A stretch of 50,338 bases of DNA from an uncultured Prevotellaceae bacterium. Lineage in GTDB: Bacteria; Bacteroidota; Bacteroidia; Bacteroidales; Bacteroidaceae. The DNA is taken from positions 1 to 50,338 of the forward strand of contig ONYA01000034.1 in the NCBI GenBank assembly GCA_900321965.1. The letters are read 5' to 3'. Position 1 is the stretch's first letter. Each line of letters begins with the position of its first letter. Under the pieces are notes generated by a model. The model was not told the DNA's origin and searched no databases. It saw only the letters and a list, made by a program, of their open reading frames with translations. Positions 41,949 through 50,160 of the stretch are shown here, piece by piece. The position numbers and the translations under genes were made by a program.

Positions 41949-41980
41949 TTTGGAAGTATCAAACAATTGTAGTAAATTTG
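41949..41980 (+). promoter_or_regulatory. Promoter of the TPR histidine kinase gene
   Basis: TTTG (41949-41952), 20 bases, TAAATTTG (41973-41980), and 7 bases later the ATG. The predicted transcript is leaderless or nearly so. Confidence 0.7.
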
Positions 41981-41987
41981 CAGCCGT

Positions 41988-43808
41988 ATGCGAAAGACTG
42001 TCTTAACCATCCTTGCTTTTCTGTTGACGCTGACTGCTGTCGGCAAAACGGAAGATCCTGAGAGTGAACGCCGTTACGACCACCTGACGTACCTCTATAA
42101 CAACGACCTGAATGACTCCCTTATCATGCAGGCCCCTCTCGACATGAATTATTACAAGGAGACGGGTCATTGGGAGAATTACTATCGGACTTGGACGCAT
42201 TTAGTCAATACCTACACTTTTAGCGGTCAGGTCAACACGGCCTTGAAAGAGGTCGAACTCATGCATAGCGACGCCACCAGACGCCACGACAAGTTCGGGC
42301 TGGCCCTGGCCGACTATGCGATGGGTAATGCCTATAACAATATGGGCTATTTGGACGAGGCCATCAGCTGCTACAACAAAAGTCTGGAGCTGATAGACGA
42401 CGTTGACATCAGTTCGTCGACCGTGAACGACATCTTCTCATATTATTGTGACGCCTTGAACGAGAAGAAAGAGTATGAAGCCATGACGGCCATTACCAAC
42501 AAGTGGAAAGCCTTTTTAGACAAGAAAGAGGAGGCGGGCGAGATGGACAAGGAAACGCGAAAGGTGTGGTACGCCTATTTTTTCATCGCCTGTGCCCAGC
42601 AGAACTTAGGGCTGAACCGGCTGAGCGAAGCGGAAGCAAACATCAACGACGCAGACAAATATAAGGTTGACGGGCAAGTATTCATCGGACTGAGCATCCT
42701 CTATTATCGCGCACAGCTCTACCTGCAGCAAGGCAACTACGAGAAGGCGCTCGAGCATAACACCCGGCGAATGGAGCTGAGTAAGGGTTACGACGACAAG
42801 TCGTCGTTAGTGCTCATCTACCAGCAGCGCGCACAGATCCTGATGGGTATCGGACAGTATGAGGAGGCTGCCGTGATGTATCGGAACATATCCGAACTGA
42901 CCGACTCCATCTATAAGAAGGATGCCCGCACCCAGATTACCGAACTGAACACCTTGTTCCGTGTCAGCGAGCTCGACATGGAGAAGCGGTTAGAGCGCAA
43001 CCGCTATCTGATGATGACCGCCGTCATCATCAGTATTGCCTTAGCCCTGTTAGTGGGCTATTGGTATTGGATGAACCGCCGGCTGAGGAAGAAAAACGAG
43101 GAACTGGCCGTGGCTCGCGACAAGGCACAGGAATCATCACGCATGAAGTCGGCTTTCATCAAGAATATTTCGCACGAGATACGCACGCCGCTGAACATCC
43201 TGTCGGGCTTTACACAGATAGTAGCGCAGACGGACGTGGAACTGCCGCCAGAGGTACGAAAGGAGGCAAGCCAGAACATACAGGAGAATACCAACCGTAT
43301 TACCTCACTTATCAACCGTCTGCTGGCTCTCTCCGAGTTGAGTAGCCGCAATTCCATAGAACGCTCTGACAGCATCAGTGCCAACCGGCTTTGCCAGGAA
43401 GCTATCCGTGAAAGCGGCATAGCAGACAGACCACAGCATCAGTTCAGCTTCGTCAGTAGTGTTGACGATACCGTCATGGTGCAAACCTCTATGCGCTATG
43501 CCACTTCGGCCATCGTCCACCTGCTTGACAATGCCGAGAAGTTCACACCCGACGGCGGCAGCATCGCCATGAAGTGCGACATCGACGAAAAGATGCTACG
43601 TATCAGCATTGAGGATACCGGCTGTGGCATTCCCGAAGACAAGGCCGACACCATCTTCGACGAGTTTGTGCAATTGGATGAATACAAAGACGGAGTGGGT
43701 ATCGGACTGACGCTGAGCCGTAACACCGTCAGACGCTTAGGTGGCGACATCATGCTCGACGCCACTTACGACAAGGGCGCCCGATTCTTCATGACGCTGC
43801 CTCTGTAG
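41988..43808 (+). CDS. TPR-containing sensor histidine kinase
   Basis: This 606-residue sensor kinase has a signal peptide (MRKTVLTILAFLLTLTAVG), a periplasmic domain of tetratricopeptide repeats (about 60-330; ALADYAMGNAYNNMGYLDEA) and a transmembrane helix (YLMMTAVIISIALALLVGYW, about 344). A short coiled coil leads to HisKA with His396 (NISHEIRTPLN) and HATPase_c with N-box HLLDNAEKF, G1 EDTGCGIP and G2 GVGIGLTLS. It has no receiver domain, so it should act on a separate response regulator; none is adjacent. tsaB follows after 83 bases with its own -7 box. Confidence 0.93.
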   Translation: MRKTVLTILAFLLTLTAVGKTEDPESERRYDHLTYLYNNDLNDSLIMQAPLDMNYYKETGHWENYYRTWTHLVNTYTFSGQVNTALKEVELMHSDATRRHDKFGLALADYAMGNAYNNMGYLDEAISCYNKSLELIDDVDISSSTVNDIFSYYCDALNEKKEYEAMTAITNKWKAFLDKKEEAGEMDKETRKVWYAYFFIACAQQNLGLNRLSEAEANINDADKYKVDGQVFIGLSILYYRAQLYLQQGNYEKALEHNTRRMELSKGYDDKSSLVLIYQQRAQILMGIGQYEEAAVMYRNISELTDSIYKKDARTQITELNTLFRVSELDMEKRLERNRYLMMTAVIISIALALLVGYWYWMNRRLRKKNEELAVARDKAQESSRMKSAFIKNISHEIRTPLNILSGFTQIVAQTDVELPPEVRKEASQNIQENTNRITSLINRLLALSELSSRNSIERSDSISANRLCQEAIRESGIADRPQHQFSFVSSVDDTVMVQTSMRYATSAIVHLLDNAEKFTPDGGSIAMKCDIDEKMLRISIEDTGCGIPEDKADTIFDEFVQLDEYKDGVGIGLTLSRNTVRRLGGDIMLDATYDKGARFFMTLPL

Positions 43809-43851
43809 CGTTAATTTCTCTGAAACATGCACGTATTAACGGGAAAAAGCG

Positions 43852-43859
43852 TACCTTTG
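43852..43859 (+). promoter_or_regulatory. -7 box of tsaB
   Basis: TACCTTTG lies 32 bases before the tsaB ATG. The -33 region is poor. It probably starts a transcript running tsaB-DUF4290-murA-rimM. Confidence 0.5.
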
Positions 43860-43891
43860 CACTTTAATTGATTTATTGACAAGAAGAAACA

Positions 43892-44581
43892 ATGGCTTGC
43901 ATACTACATATTGAAACCAGTACCGACGTCTGCTCCGTAGCCGTCAGCGAGGATTCGCACGTTATCTTTGAGCAGACAGACCGCACGGGACCCAATCATG
44001 CTGAACGCTTAGGCACGTTTGTCGACGAGGCCCTATCGTTCACCGACAATCATGCCATCCCGTTCGACGCGGTAGCCGTCAGTGGCGGTCCCGGCAGCTA
44101 TACCGGACTGCGTATTGGTGTGTCGATGGCCAAAGGCATCTGCTACGCTCGCGACCTGAAGCTTATCAGCGTGCCGACGCTGGAACTGCTCTGTGTACCC
44201 GTCCTGCTGCGTGAGATGGTGGAGGAGGGTGCCTTGCTCTGCCCAATGATTGACGCTCGCCGTATGGAGGTGTATGCTGGTGTGTACGACCGTGCCCTGC
44301 GTCCTGTCCGCGAGGTTCAGGCCGATGTTGTCGATGCTGAGACCTACAAGACTTGGCTCGATCGCGGTAAGGTCTATTTCTTCGGGGACGGTGCCAAGAA
44401 GTGCATGGAGACCATCAACCATCCTAATGCCTGCTACATCGACGGCATTGAGCCGTTAGCAAAATGGATGCAACCCCTTGCCGAGCGCCGACTGATGCAG
44501 GAACAGACCGAAGACGTGGCCTACTACGAGCCTTTCTACCTGAAGGACTTCGTGGCCAAAATGCCAAAGAAACTGTTGTAG
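43892..44581 (+). CDS. tsaB: tRNA threonylcarbamoyladenosine biosynthesis protein TsaB
   Basis: TsaB is a partner of TsaD in making the t6A37 modification of tRNAs that read ANN codons. The 229-residue length is normal. The start CILHIETSTDVCSVAV and the motif AVSGGPGSYTGLRIGVSMAKG are hallmarks of the ASKHA fold of TsaB. The C-terminal part is short and variable, as expected. A GAGAATTGA-type repeat follows the stop codon, then the DUF4290 gene. Confidence 0.94.
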   Translation: MACILHIETSTDVCSVAVSEDSHVIFEQTDRTGPNHAERLGTFVDEALSFTDNHAIPFDAVAVSGGPGSYTGLRIGVSMAKGICYARDLKLISVPTLELLCVPVLLREMVEEGALLCPMIDARRMEVYAGVYDRALRPVREVQADVVDAETYKTWLDRGKVYFFGDGAKKCMETINHPNACYIDGIEPLAKWMQPLAERRLMQEQTEDVAYYEPFYLKDFVAKMPKKLL

Positions 44582-44618
44582 AGTTGAGAATTGAGAGTTA
44601 AGAATTGAGAATTAAGAA
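44582..44618. repeat. GAGAATTGA/GAGTTAA tandem repeat
   Basis: About five 7-9 base units (gagttga, gaattga, gagttaa, gaattga, gaattaa) directly follow the tsaB stop codon. Confidence 0.75.
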
Positions 44619-44624
44619 ATATAA

Positions 44625-45227
44625 ATGGAAATACAAGGATTAGACTACAACACTCAGCGCGAGAAGCTGCTGATGCCCGAATATGGTCGCGAGATTCAGA
44701 AGATGGTGGACTATGCCGTCAGCCTGCCCTCCCGCGACGAGCGTCTGAAGTGTGCCAAGAGCATCGTCAGGATAATGCTGACGAAGGTGCCCCAGATACG
44801 TGAGAATGTCAACTACGAGCAGACGCTTTGGGACCATCTGTACCTCATGTCTGACAAGCAGTTGGATATCGACTGGCCCTTCGACGTCAGCGGTGCTGAG
44901 AAGATTTACTCCAAGCCGCAGCCCATCCCCCTGCCTCAGAACCGCATCAAGCTGCGCCACTATGGCCGGTTGGTGGAAGAACTGTTAGGAGAGATCAAGG
45001 AGATGCCTGCTGGGGAACAGCGCGACGAGCTGGTGCGCCAGACGGCTAACCAGATGAAGCGCGACCTGCTGACGTGGGGCCACGGTTCGGCTGACGACGA
45101 GAAAGTGGCCGACGACCTGGCCCGTCTGACCGACGGCGCCATTCAGTTGGACTTGGGACAGTTCAAGTTTGACAAGGTGACGGCCATCACCGTCGAAGAA
45201 GGTAAGAAAGGACGACGCAAGAAGTAA
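44625..45227 (+). CDS. DUF4290 family protein
   Basis: This 200-residue soluble protein matches the DUF4290 family, found across Bacteroidetes: the start QGLDYNTQREKLLMPEYGRE and the block YEQTLWDHLYLMSD are recognisable. The function is unknown. It lies 4 bases before murA and after tsaB on the same strand, so the genes are probably expressed together. The C-terminus is lysine-rich (GKKGRRKK), which suggests nucleic-acid or ribosome contact, but this is only a guess. Confidence 0.85.
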   Translation: MEIQGLDYNTQREKLLMPEYGREIQKMVDYAVSLPSRDERLKCAKSIVRIMLTKVPQIRENVNYEQTLWDHLYLMSDKQLDIDWPFDVSGAEKIYSKPQPIPLPQNRIKLRHYGRLVEELLGEIKEMPAGEQRDELVRQTANQMKRDLLTWGHGSADDEKVADDLARLTDGAIQLDLGQFKFDKVTAITVEEGKKGRRKK

Positions 45228-45231
45228 GACT

Positions 45232-46566
45232 ATGGCATCATTCAAGATAGAGGGTGGACACCTGCTGAGTGGCACTATCACGCCGCAGGGCGCCAAGAAC
45301 GAGGCGCTGCAGGTTATCTGTGCCACGTTGCTGACGAGTGATCCTGTCACCATCAGCAATATCCCGGACATTCGCGATGTCAACAACCTTATCCAGTTAT
45401 TGAAGGATATCGGGGTGAAGGTTAACTCGAGGTGCGAGGTGCGAGGTACGAGGTGCGAAGAAAGAACCTACACCTTCCAGGCCGATGAGTTGAAGCTCGA
45501 CTATCTTGAGAGCGACGAGTTCGTCAAGAAGTGTGCCGCCCTGCGTGGCTCAGTTCTGATGATTGGTCCGCTGCTGGCCCGTATGGGCAAGGCCGTCATC
45601 ACCAAGCCCGGGGGCGACAAGATTGGCCGCCGCCGTTTAGATACTCATTTCCTTGGTTTCGAGAAACTGGGTGCTGAGTTCCGCCACATTGAGAACCGCG
45701 ATGTCTATGAGATTGCCGCTGGGCAGCTCAAAGGCACTTATATGCTGCTCGACGAGGCTTCGGTGACGGGTACGGCCAATATCGTTATGGCTGCTGTCGT
45801 GGCCGAGGGCGTCACCACCATCTACAATGCTGCCTGCGAACCGTATATCCAGCAGCTCTGCCACATGCTCAACCGCATGGGGGCCCGCATCAGTGGCATC
45901 GGCTCGAACCTCCTGACCATCAGCGGCGTCAACGAGCTGCATGGCACAGACCATCGTCTGTTGCCCGATATGATTGAAGTGGGATCGTTCATCGGTATGG
46001 CCGCCATGTGTGGCAATGGTGTCCGCATCAAGAACGTCTCGGTAAACGATCTTGGCATCATCCCCGATGCCTTCCGCCGTTTAGGCGTCACGGTCGAGGT
46101 AGACGGCGACGACCTTTATATACCGCACCAGGAACATTACGTCGTCGACTCGTTTATCGACGGCACCATCATGACACTGGCCGACGCCCCGTGGCCTGGC
46201 CTGACGCCCGACCTGCTGTCGGTGTTGATCGTTGTGGCCACCCAGGCCTGCGGTTCCGTGCTGTTCCATCAGAAGATGTTCGAGAGCCGCCTGTTCTTCG
46301 TCGACAAGCTCATCGACATGGGTGCACAAATCATTCTCTGCGACCCCCACCGCGCTGTTGTCGTAGGTCACGACCGCAAGCTGACGCTCCGTGCCCAGCG
46401 CATGTCGAGCCCCGACATCCGTGCCGGCATCGCCCTGCTGATAGCGGCTATGAGTGCCAACGGCGTGAGTACCATCAGCAACATTGAGCAGATTGACCGC
46501 GGCTACGAGAATATCGAGAGCCGACTGAATGCCCTCGGTGCTAAGATTGAGAGAGTTGAGAGTTGA
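45232..46566 (+). CDS. murA: UDP-N-acetylglucosamine 1-carboxyvinyltransferase MurA
   Basis: MurA transfers enolpyruvate from PEP to UDP-GlcNAc, the first committed step of peptidoglycan synthesis. The 444-residue length is slightly above the norm. The PEP-binding KNE (residues 22-24) and the RPDIRAGIALLIAA-like block (SPDIRAGIALLIAA) are present. The loop that normally reads PGGC here reads PGGDKIGRR, so Asp129 replaces the catalytic Cys attacked by fosfomycin. A GAGGTGCGA repeat (45428-45463) adds SRCEVRGTRCEE near residue 66 in a surface loop. The last codons come from a GAGAGTTGA repeat. It lies 4 bases after the DUF4290 gene. Confidence 0.94.
   Translation: MASFKIEGGHLLSGTITPQGAKNEALQVICATLLTSDPVTISNIPDIRDVNNLIQLLKDIGVKVNSRCEVRGTRCEERTYTFQADELKLDYLESDEFVKKCAALRGSVLMIGPLLARMGKAVITKPGGDKIGRRRLDTHFLGFEKLGAEFRHIENRDVYEIAAGQLKGTYMLLDEASVTGTANIVMAAVVAEGVTTIYNAACEPYIQQLCHMLNRMGARISGIGSNLLTISGVNELHGTDHRLLPDMIEVGSFIGMAAMCGNGVRIKNVSVNDLGIIPDAFRRLGVTVEVDGDDLYIPHQEHYVVDSFIDGTIMTLADAPWPGLTPDLLSVLIVVATQACGSVLFHQKMFESRLFFVDKLIDMGAQIILCDPHRAVVVGHDRKLTLRAQRMSSPDIRAGIALLIAAMSANGVSTISNIEQIDRGYENIESRLNALGAKIERVES
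45428..45463. repeat. Intragenic GAGGTGCGA repeat in murA
   Basis: Four 8-9 base units (cgaggtgcga, ggtgcgaggt, acgaggtgcga) are read in frame as RCEVRGTRCEE. The same family, on the opposite strand, lies in the subtilase gene (15205-15237), and a related array lies at 28-89. Confidence 0.8.
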
Positions 46567-46628
46567 GAGTTGAGTGTTGAGTGTTTAGTGTTGAGAGTTG
46601 AGTGTTTAGTGTTTAGTGTTGAGTGTTG
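46553..46628. repeat. GAGAGTTGA/GTGTTTA tandem repeat
   Basis: About ten 7-8 base units (gagagttga, gtgttga, gtgttta) span the murA stop codon and the gap to rimM. The stop itself is part of a unit. Confidence 0.85.
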
Positions 46629-46649
46629 TAATTTAGAAATATTTTTGAG

Positions 46650-47156
46650 GTGATTAAGCCAGAAGAAGTCTATAAGATTGGCCGCTTGGGCAAAGCCCAC
46701 GGTGTGAAGGGAGAGGTGTCGTTTCAGTTCGACGACGACATCTTTGACCGCGTCGACAGCGACTACCTCATACTCGAGGTTGACGGCATTCTCGTACCTT
46801 TCTTCATCGAGGAGTACCGCTTCCGCAGCGACACCGTTGCCCTGGTCAAGTTCGAGGATGTCGACACCCAGCAGCGCGCTCAGGAGCTGACGGGCTGCGA
46901 CGTCTATTTCCCCCGTTCCCTGGCTGATGACGACGAAACCCCTTCCCTCTCCATGCTGGTTGGCTTCGATGTGGTCGACGTAACCACAGGAACAACCGTA
47001 GGCCGCATCGCCGCTATCGACGACTCTACCGCCAACCTGCTCTTCGAGTTAGAAGACGGTCGTCTCATCCCCGCCGCCGAAGAACTCATTACCAATATCG
47101 ACAGCAAAAACAAGGTCATCAAAATGACCATTCCTGAAGGACTTTTAGAATTATAA
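46650..47156 (+). CDS. rimM: Ribosome maturation factor RimM
   Basis: RimM helps assemble the head of the 30S subunit by binding S19. The 168-residue protein has the N-terminal barrel (VYKIGRLGKAHGVKGEVSF, residues 6-24) and the PRC-barrel (LVGFDVVDVTTGTTVGRI...LIPAAEELI). It starts with GTG at 46650; no ATG fits the family start (MIKPEEVYKIG). It follows murA after 83 bases of tandem repeat and converges with the HU-like gene 15 bases away. Confidence 0.94.
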   Translation: MIKPEEVYKIGRLGKAHGVKGEVSFQFDDDIFDRVDSDYLILEVDGILVPFFIEEYRFRSDTVALVKFEDVDTQQRAQELTGCDVYFPRSLADDDETPSLSMLVGFDVVDVTTGTTVGRIAAIDDSTANLLFELEDGRLIPAAEELITNIDSKNKVIKMTIPEGLLEL

Positions 47157-47171
47157 CTCAGCTGTTACCAG

Positions 47172-47558
47172 CTACCCCCTCTCTTTCTCAAACGTCATGC
47201 CCTGATAGAGTTCGGGCTTGCCCTTCTCGCTCTCTGGCAGGAAGTGGAGACGGACGCCGCGGATGTGCTTATTGGCACGGAATGTTGCGGGGTCGTCCAC
47301 CTTGTCGCTCTCTATCTCGAGCTTCATCAGGCCCCAGGTGTCGAGACGCACCTTGTCGCCACGACGCAGGTGCTGGCTGATGACGTTCGACAGACACATC
47401 ATCACGGCCTCGACGGCACCTTCGGAGATACCTAAGCGCTCGGACACCTCGTCCCTGATATGGCGACTGCCTACCTCGCCATTGTGTACGGCCTTTGCCT
47501 TATACTTGCCGAAAGTCTTCAATGTCGGCTTGGTTTCTTTGACTATTTTGTATTTCAT
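47172..47558 (-). CDS. HU-family DNA-binding protein (Bacteroidetes long form)
   Basis: This 128-residue protein resembles the Bacteroidetes HU-like family: GSRHIRDEVSERLGISEGAVEAVMMCLSNVISQHLRRGDKVRLDTWGLMK is the helical dimer region with the first beta strands of HU. Instead of the long DNA-binding arm with its Pro tip it has a longer tail ending in LHFLPESEKGK. Genes of this family often stand beside BT4734/VirE primase genes, as here (100 bases away, same strand). Whether it bends DNA as HU does is not known. Confidence 0.83.
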   Translation of the reverse strand: MKYKIVKETKPTLKTFGKYKAKAVHNGEVGSRHIRDEVSERLGISEGAVEAVMMCLSNVISQHLRRGDKVRLDTWGLMKLEIESDKVDDPATFRANKHIRGVRLHFLPESEKGKPELYQGMTFEKERG

Positions 47559-47580
47559 ATACTAAGAATTTTGCGTTTAA

Positions 47581-47661
47581 GGGTGTCAGGGTGACAGAAC
47601 GCCGATGTACAGGGCGTCTGCACCCTTTTTTGAGGGTGACAAGGGTGACAGGAGGGTGTCA
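47581..47661. repeat. Left 81 bp inverted repeat flanking the virE-like gene
   Basis: Reverse complement of 49932-50012 with 79 of 81 matches. It is built from AGGGTGACA units plus a central part with GCCGATGTACAGGGCGTCTG. Its last three bases supply the stop codon of the virE-like gene. Confidence 0.92.
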
Positions 47662-49688
47662 GCTTTTCAGAGCCACGAAATAGCAGCGACGCTTCTCGCC
47701 CTTACCTTTCCGGAAGCCCTTGCGATGGAGGTAACTGCCTAAGAGTGTGGCATTTGACTGCGTGACCACGTTCGTCTTCTTCGCGTCCTTGATATAGGTG
47801 AGGATTTCCGTAGGACTTAACAGCAGCGGTTGATCACCCCCCTGGGGTATACGGAACAGGTCTTCAAACAAGGCAACCACGTTTGGCGTCTCGTAGTAGT
47901 CGGCATTCTGCGCCACTATCAGCTGTTCGCGCTCACCCGTGAAGGCGTACTCCTCGCCGTTTTCGATTTCCTCGACAATCTGGGCATAGAGCTGGCGGTA
48001 GTCGATGGCCTTGTCGCCCTGCGTGTCGGTATCAATCACGCCGCTCACCTCGACCACCATATAGCGGCGGCTGCCGCTCTCGTCCTTCAGCGGGACCAGC
48101 GAGTTGGTGGTGGCACAGAAGGCGGCAGGAAGGCCGTCTGGGCCTTCGACACCTGGTCGTACTCATCGATGTTGATAAGCAGGAAACGGCTCAGCGCCCG
48201 CAACGCCTCCTTGCGGTTGGCAAAATCGATGCGGTCGATGTAGAATGGCATCAGCTCACGGGGCAGTAGCATCCGCATGAAGGTCGATTTCCGCGTGCCC
48301 TGACCGCCAACGAGCATCAGCACCATCTGGGCGCCGTACATCGCATCGCGCCCCGCCCGCCACTGGCTCACCATCGCGCGCATCCATATCTTGAAGTTGT
48401 CGCGCCAGCCAGAGGTCTGCGTCCTGACGCGGTCGGCCAGTTCGCCGAGGCGGTCGCGGCCGTCCCAAGCAGGTAGGCCGTCGAGCCACTCGCGCACAGG
48501 GTCGTACGTGTCGGTATGCTCAGAGACGAGCACGCGCTCCAGGTCCTTCGGCCACACCTTGATGCCCTCCTCGATGGCCGCGTTGTTGATGTCGTTGCGC
48601 GCCTCCTCGGTCAGCGGCTTCCACCACAGCGCGTAGCGGTGCTTCTCCTGATACTCCAGGTCGCCCGTCACGCTGTTGCGGCGGAACATATAGCGGCGAC
48701 GCAAGAATTCCTCCAACAACTGCTGGTGCATCAGCGAGCGTTCCACAGGGTTCTTGCGCCCCAAGGGGTGCTTCTCGTAGGCCGCATTGAACGCCGAGCG
48801 CACCAGAACGTCTTTCTTGAAGAACAGCCCCATCGCGATGGTGTCCTTGATGGCCAGTTCCTTGTCGACACCTGCCTTGCGGCACTCCGCGGCTAACGTC
48901 ATCAGGTACTCGTCCTCGTCCATCTCCTTGCCGTTGGCCAGTTCGCGACAGATGAAGTTGAACTTCGTGGCGTCCATCTCGCGGCGCGTGTAGCCTGGCA
49001 ACACCTCCGTGTCGAGCTGTACCTCCACCGGTTTCCCGACTATCTGCGCCGACTCGTCTGTTAGTGGCTCCGTGGGCTGTGCCATCTCTATCGGCTTGGC
49101 CTCCGGGTGGTAATACACCTGCTCGTCGTAGGAGATGCGGAACGACTCCGAGCCGTCGTGTGCCACCTCAACAGGCTTGAACCCCGTCGATGCCAGCGCA
49201 AACTCCGCCGCCCGCTTATACGCATACTGCTGAAACAGTGTGGCCTGCGATGCCCCCGCAGGCAGTCCGCCTCCCTGTTCCCCCGCAGGCAACGCTCCTC
49301 CCGTCAGCCTATAGGCCACAATCACCTCCAGCGACCGCCCCTCGGCCCCGATGAACGACAGCACCGTCTGCTCCCACAGGTTCACCGTCCGTCGTAGCCG
49401 CTCTAACGTCTCGACGCCCTCGTTAACCGGGAACGACAGCAGCACCAGTCCCGTGTACTGCCCCTGAGCCCCCTTGGCAGGCATCACCCGCGGCAGTTCG
49501 TCTGCCACCATCGGCCCGCTGGTCATGCCGCCCTCCATCGGAATCTCCCTGAGACCCCTCGCGGCCTCCACGCGAGCACGATATTTACCATTCTTCGTCC
49601 ACTCGGCTATCTGGCTGAGTGTCACGCACTTCTCTTTCCACTCACGGCGGTAGAGATAACTCATCAATACTTTGTCTATGTCTTTCAT
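47659..49688 (-). pseudogene. BT4734/VirE-type primase-helicase, broken by an internal deletion
   Basis: The N-terminal BT4734-like part starts at the ATG at 49686-49688 (MKDIDKVLMSYLYRREWKEK). The VirE P-loop domain follows with Walker A GGQGTRKST (about residue 465) and NIDEYD as Walker B. After SKAQTAFL the frame breaks. The expected continuation resumes in another frame at AFCATTNSLVPLKD and runs to YFVALKS at 47659. GCCTTC occurs on both sides of the joint, so roughly 30 codons were probably lost by deletion between short repeats. A GCAGGCA repeat at about 49253-49310 encodes ALPAGEQGGGLPAG. Relatives are replication-type proteins of integrated elements. Confidence 0.82.
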
Positions 49689-49746
49689 ACGTCTAAACTT
49701 GGTTAGCAATACCTTCTTAATAGCAAAAACCGTGCCATACCCAATC

Positions 49747-49829
49747 GAATTCTCTCGAGAATTCAGCGCTAAACCGCCGCCTCACCACTGGTTTGCAACC
49801 GGCAAACCTCCAAATTCTCTCGAGAATTC
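49747..49829. promoter_or_regulatory. Repeated dyads upstream of the virE-like gene
   Basis: GAATTCTC-TC-GAGAATTC occurs at 49747-49764 and, with one change, at 49812-49829, 65 bases apart. Each is followed by a GCCGCCT (49775-49781 and 49840-49846). Between them GGTTTGC/GCAAACC forms a hairpin (49790-49808). These look like two operator sites. The rest of 49830-49931 shows nothing recognisable. Confidence 0.5.
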
Positions 49830-49931
49830 AACAACGAATCGCCGCCTTTCATTCTCCAGACGCCACCTCTCACTAGCGTTTAGACGGCTCAAAACCACGA
49901 CTGACGGCCACAAAAACCGAACTGCCAACCT

Positions 49932-50012
49932 GTCACCCTCCTGTCACCCTTGTCACCCTCAAAAAAGGGTGCAGACGCCCTGTACATCGGCGTTCTGTCA
50001 CCCTGTCACCCT
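49932..50012. repeat. Right 81 bp inverted repeat flanking the virE-like gene
   Basis: Partner of 47581-47661, in inverted orientation with two mismatches. It contains TGTCACCCT units, which resemble iterons. Confidence 0.92.
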
Positions 50013-50037
50013 TTTTGTTGAAAAACTCTGTGTCTCT

Positions 50038-50072
50038 TAGTCTCGTTGCGTCTCGTTACATCTCGTTGTCAC
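50038..50072. repeat. TCTCGTTGCG tandem repeat
   Basis: Three 10-base units (tctcgttgcg, tctcgttaca, tctcgttgtc) lie between the right inverted repeat and the terminator of the sugar kinase gene. Confidence 0.65.
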
Positions 50073-50102
50073 GCGAATTCAACTGGCAAGTGCAATCGCA
50101 CT

Positions 50103-50140
50103 AAAAACGCCAGAACACACATCGATGTATGTTCTGGCGT
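50103..50140 (-). terminator. Rho-independent terminator of the PfkB kinase gene
   Basis: ACGCCAGAACA and TGTTCTGGCGT pair around a second small palindrome (ACATCGATGT). On the minus strand the stem is followed by TTTTTAG, giving a standard terminator 20 bases after the kinase stop codon. Confidence 0.85.
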
Positions 50141-50160
50141 AGAATGAAATAGAATGGGCT

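Noticed and set aside
46553-46628. Possible CRISPR array
   Set aside because: Units are 7-8 bases with no unique spacers, and no cas genes are in the window.
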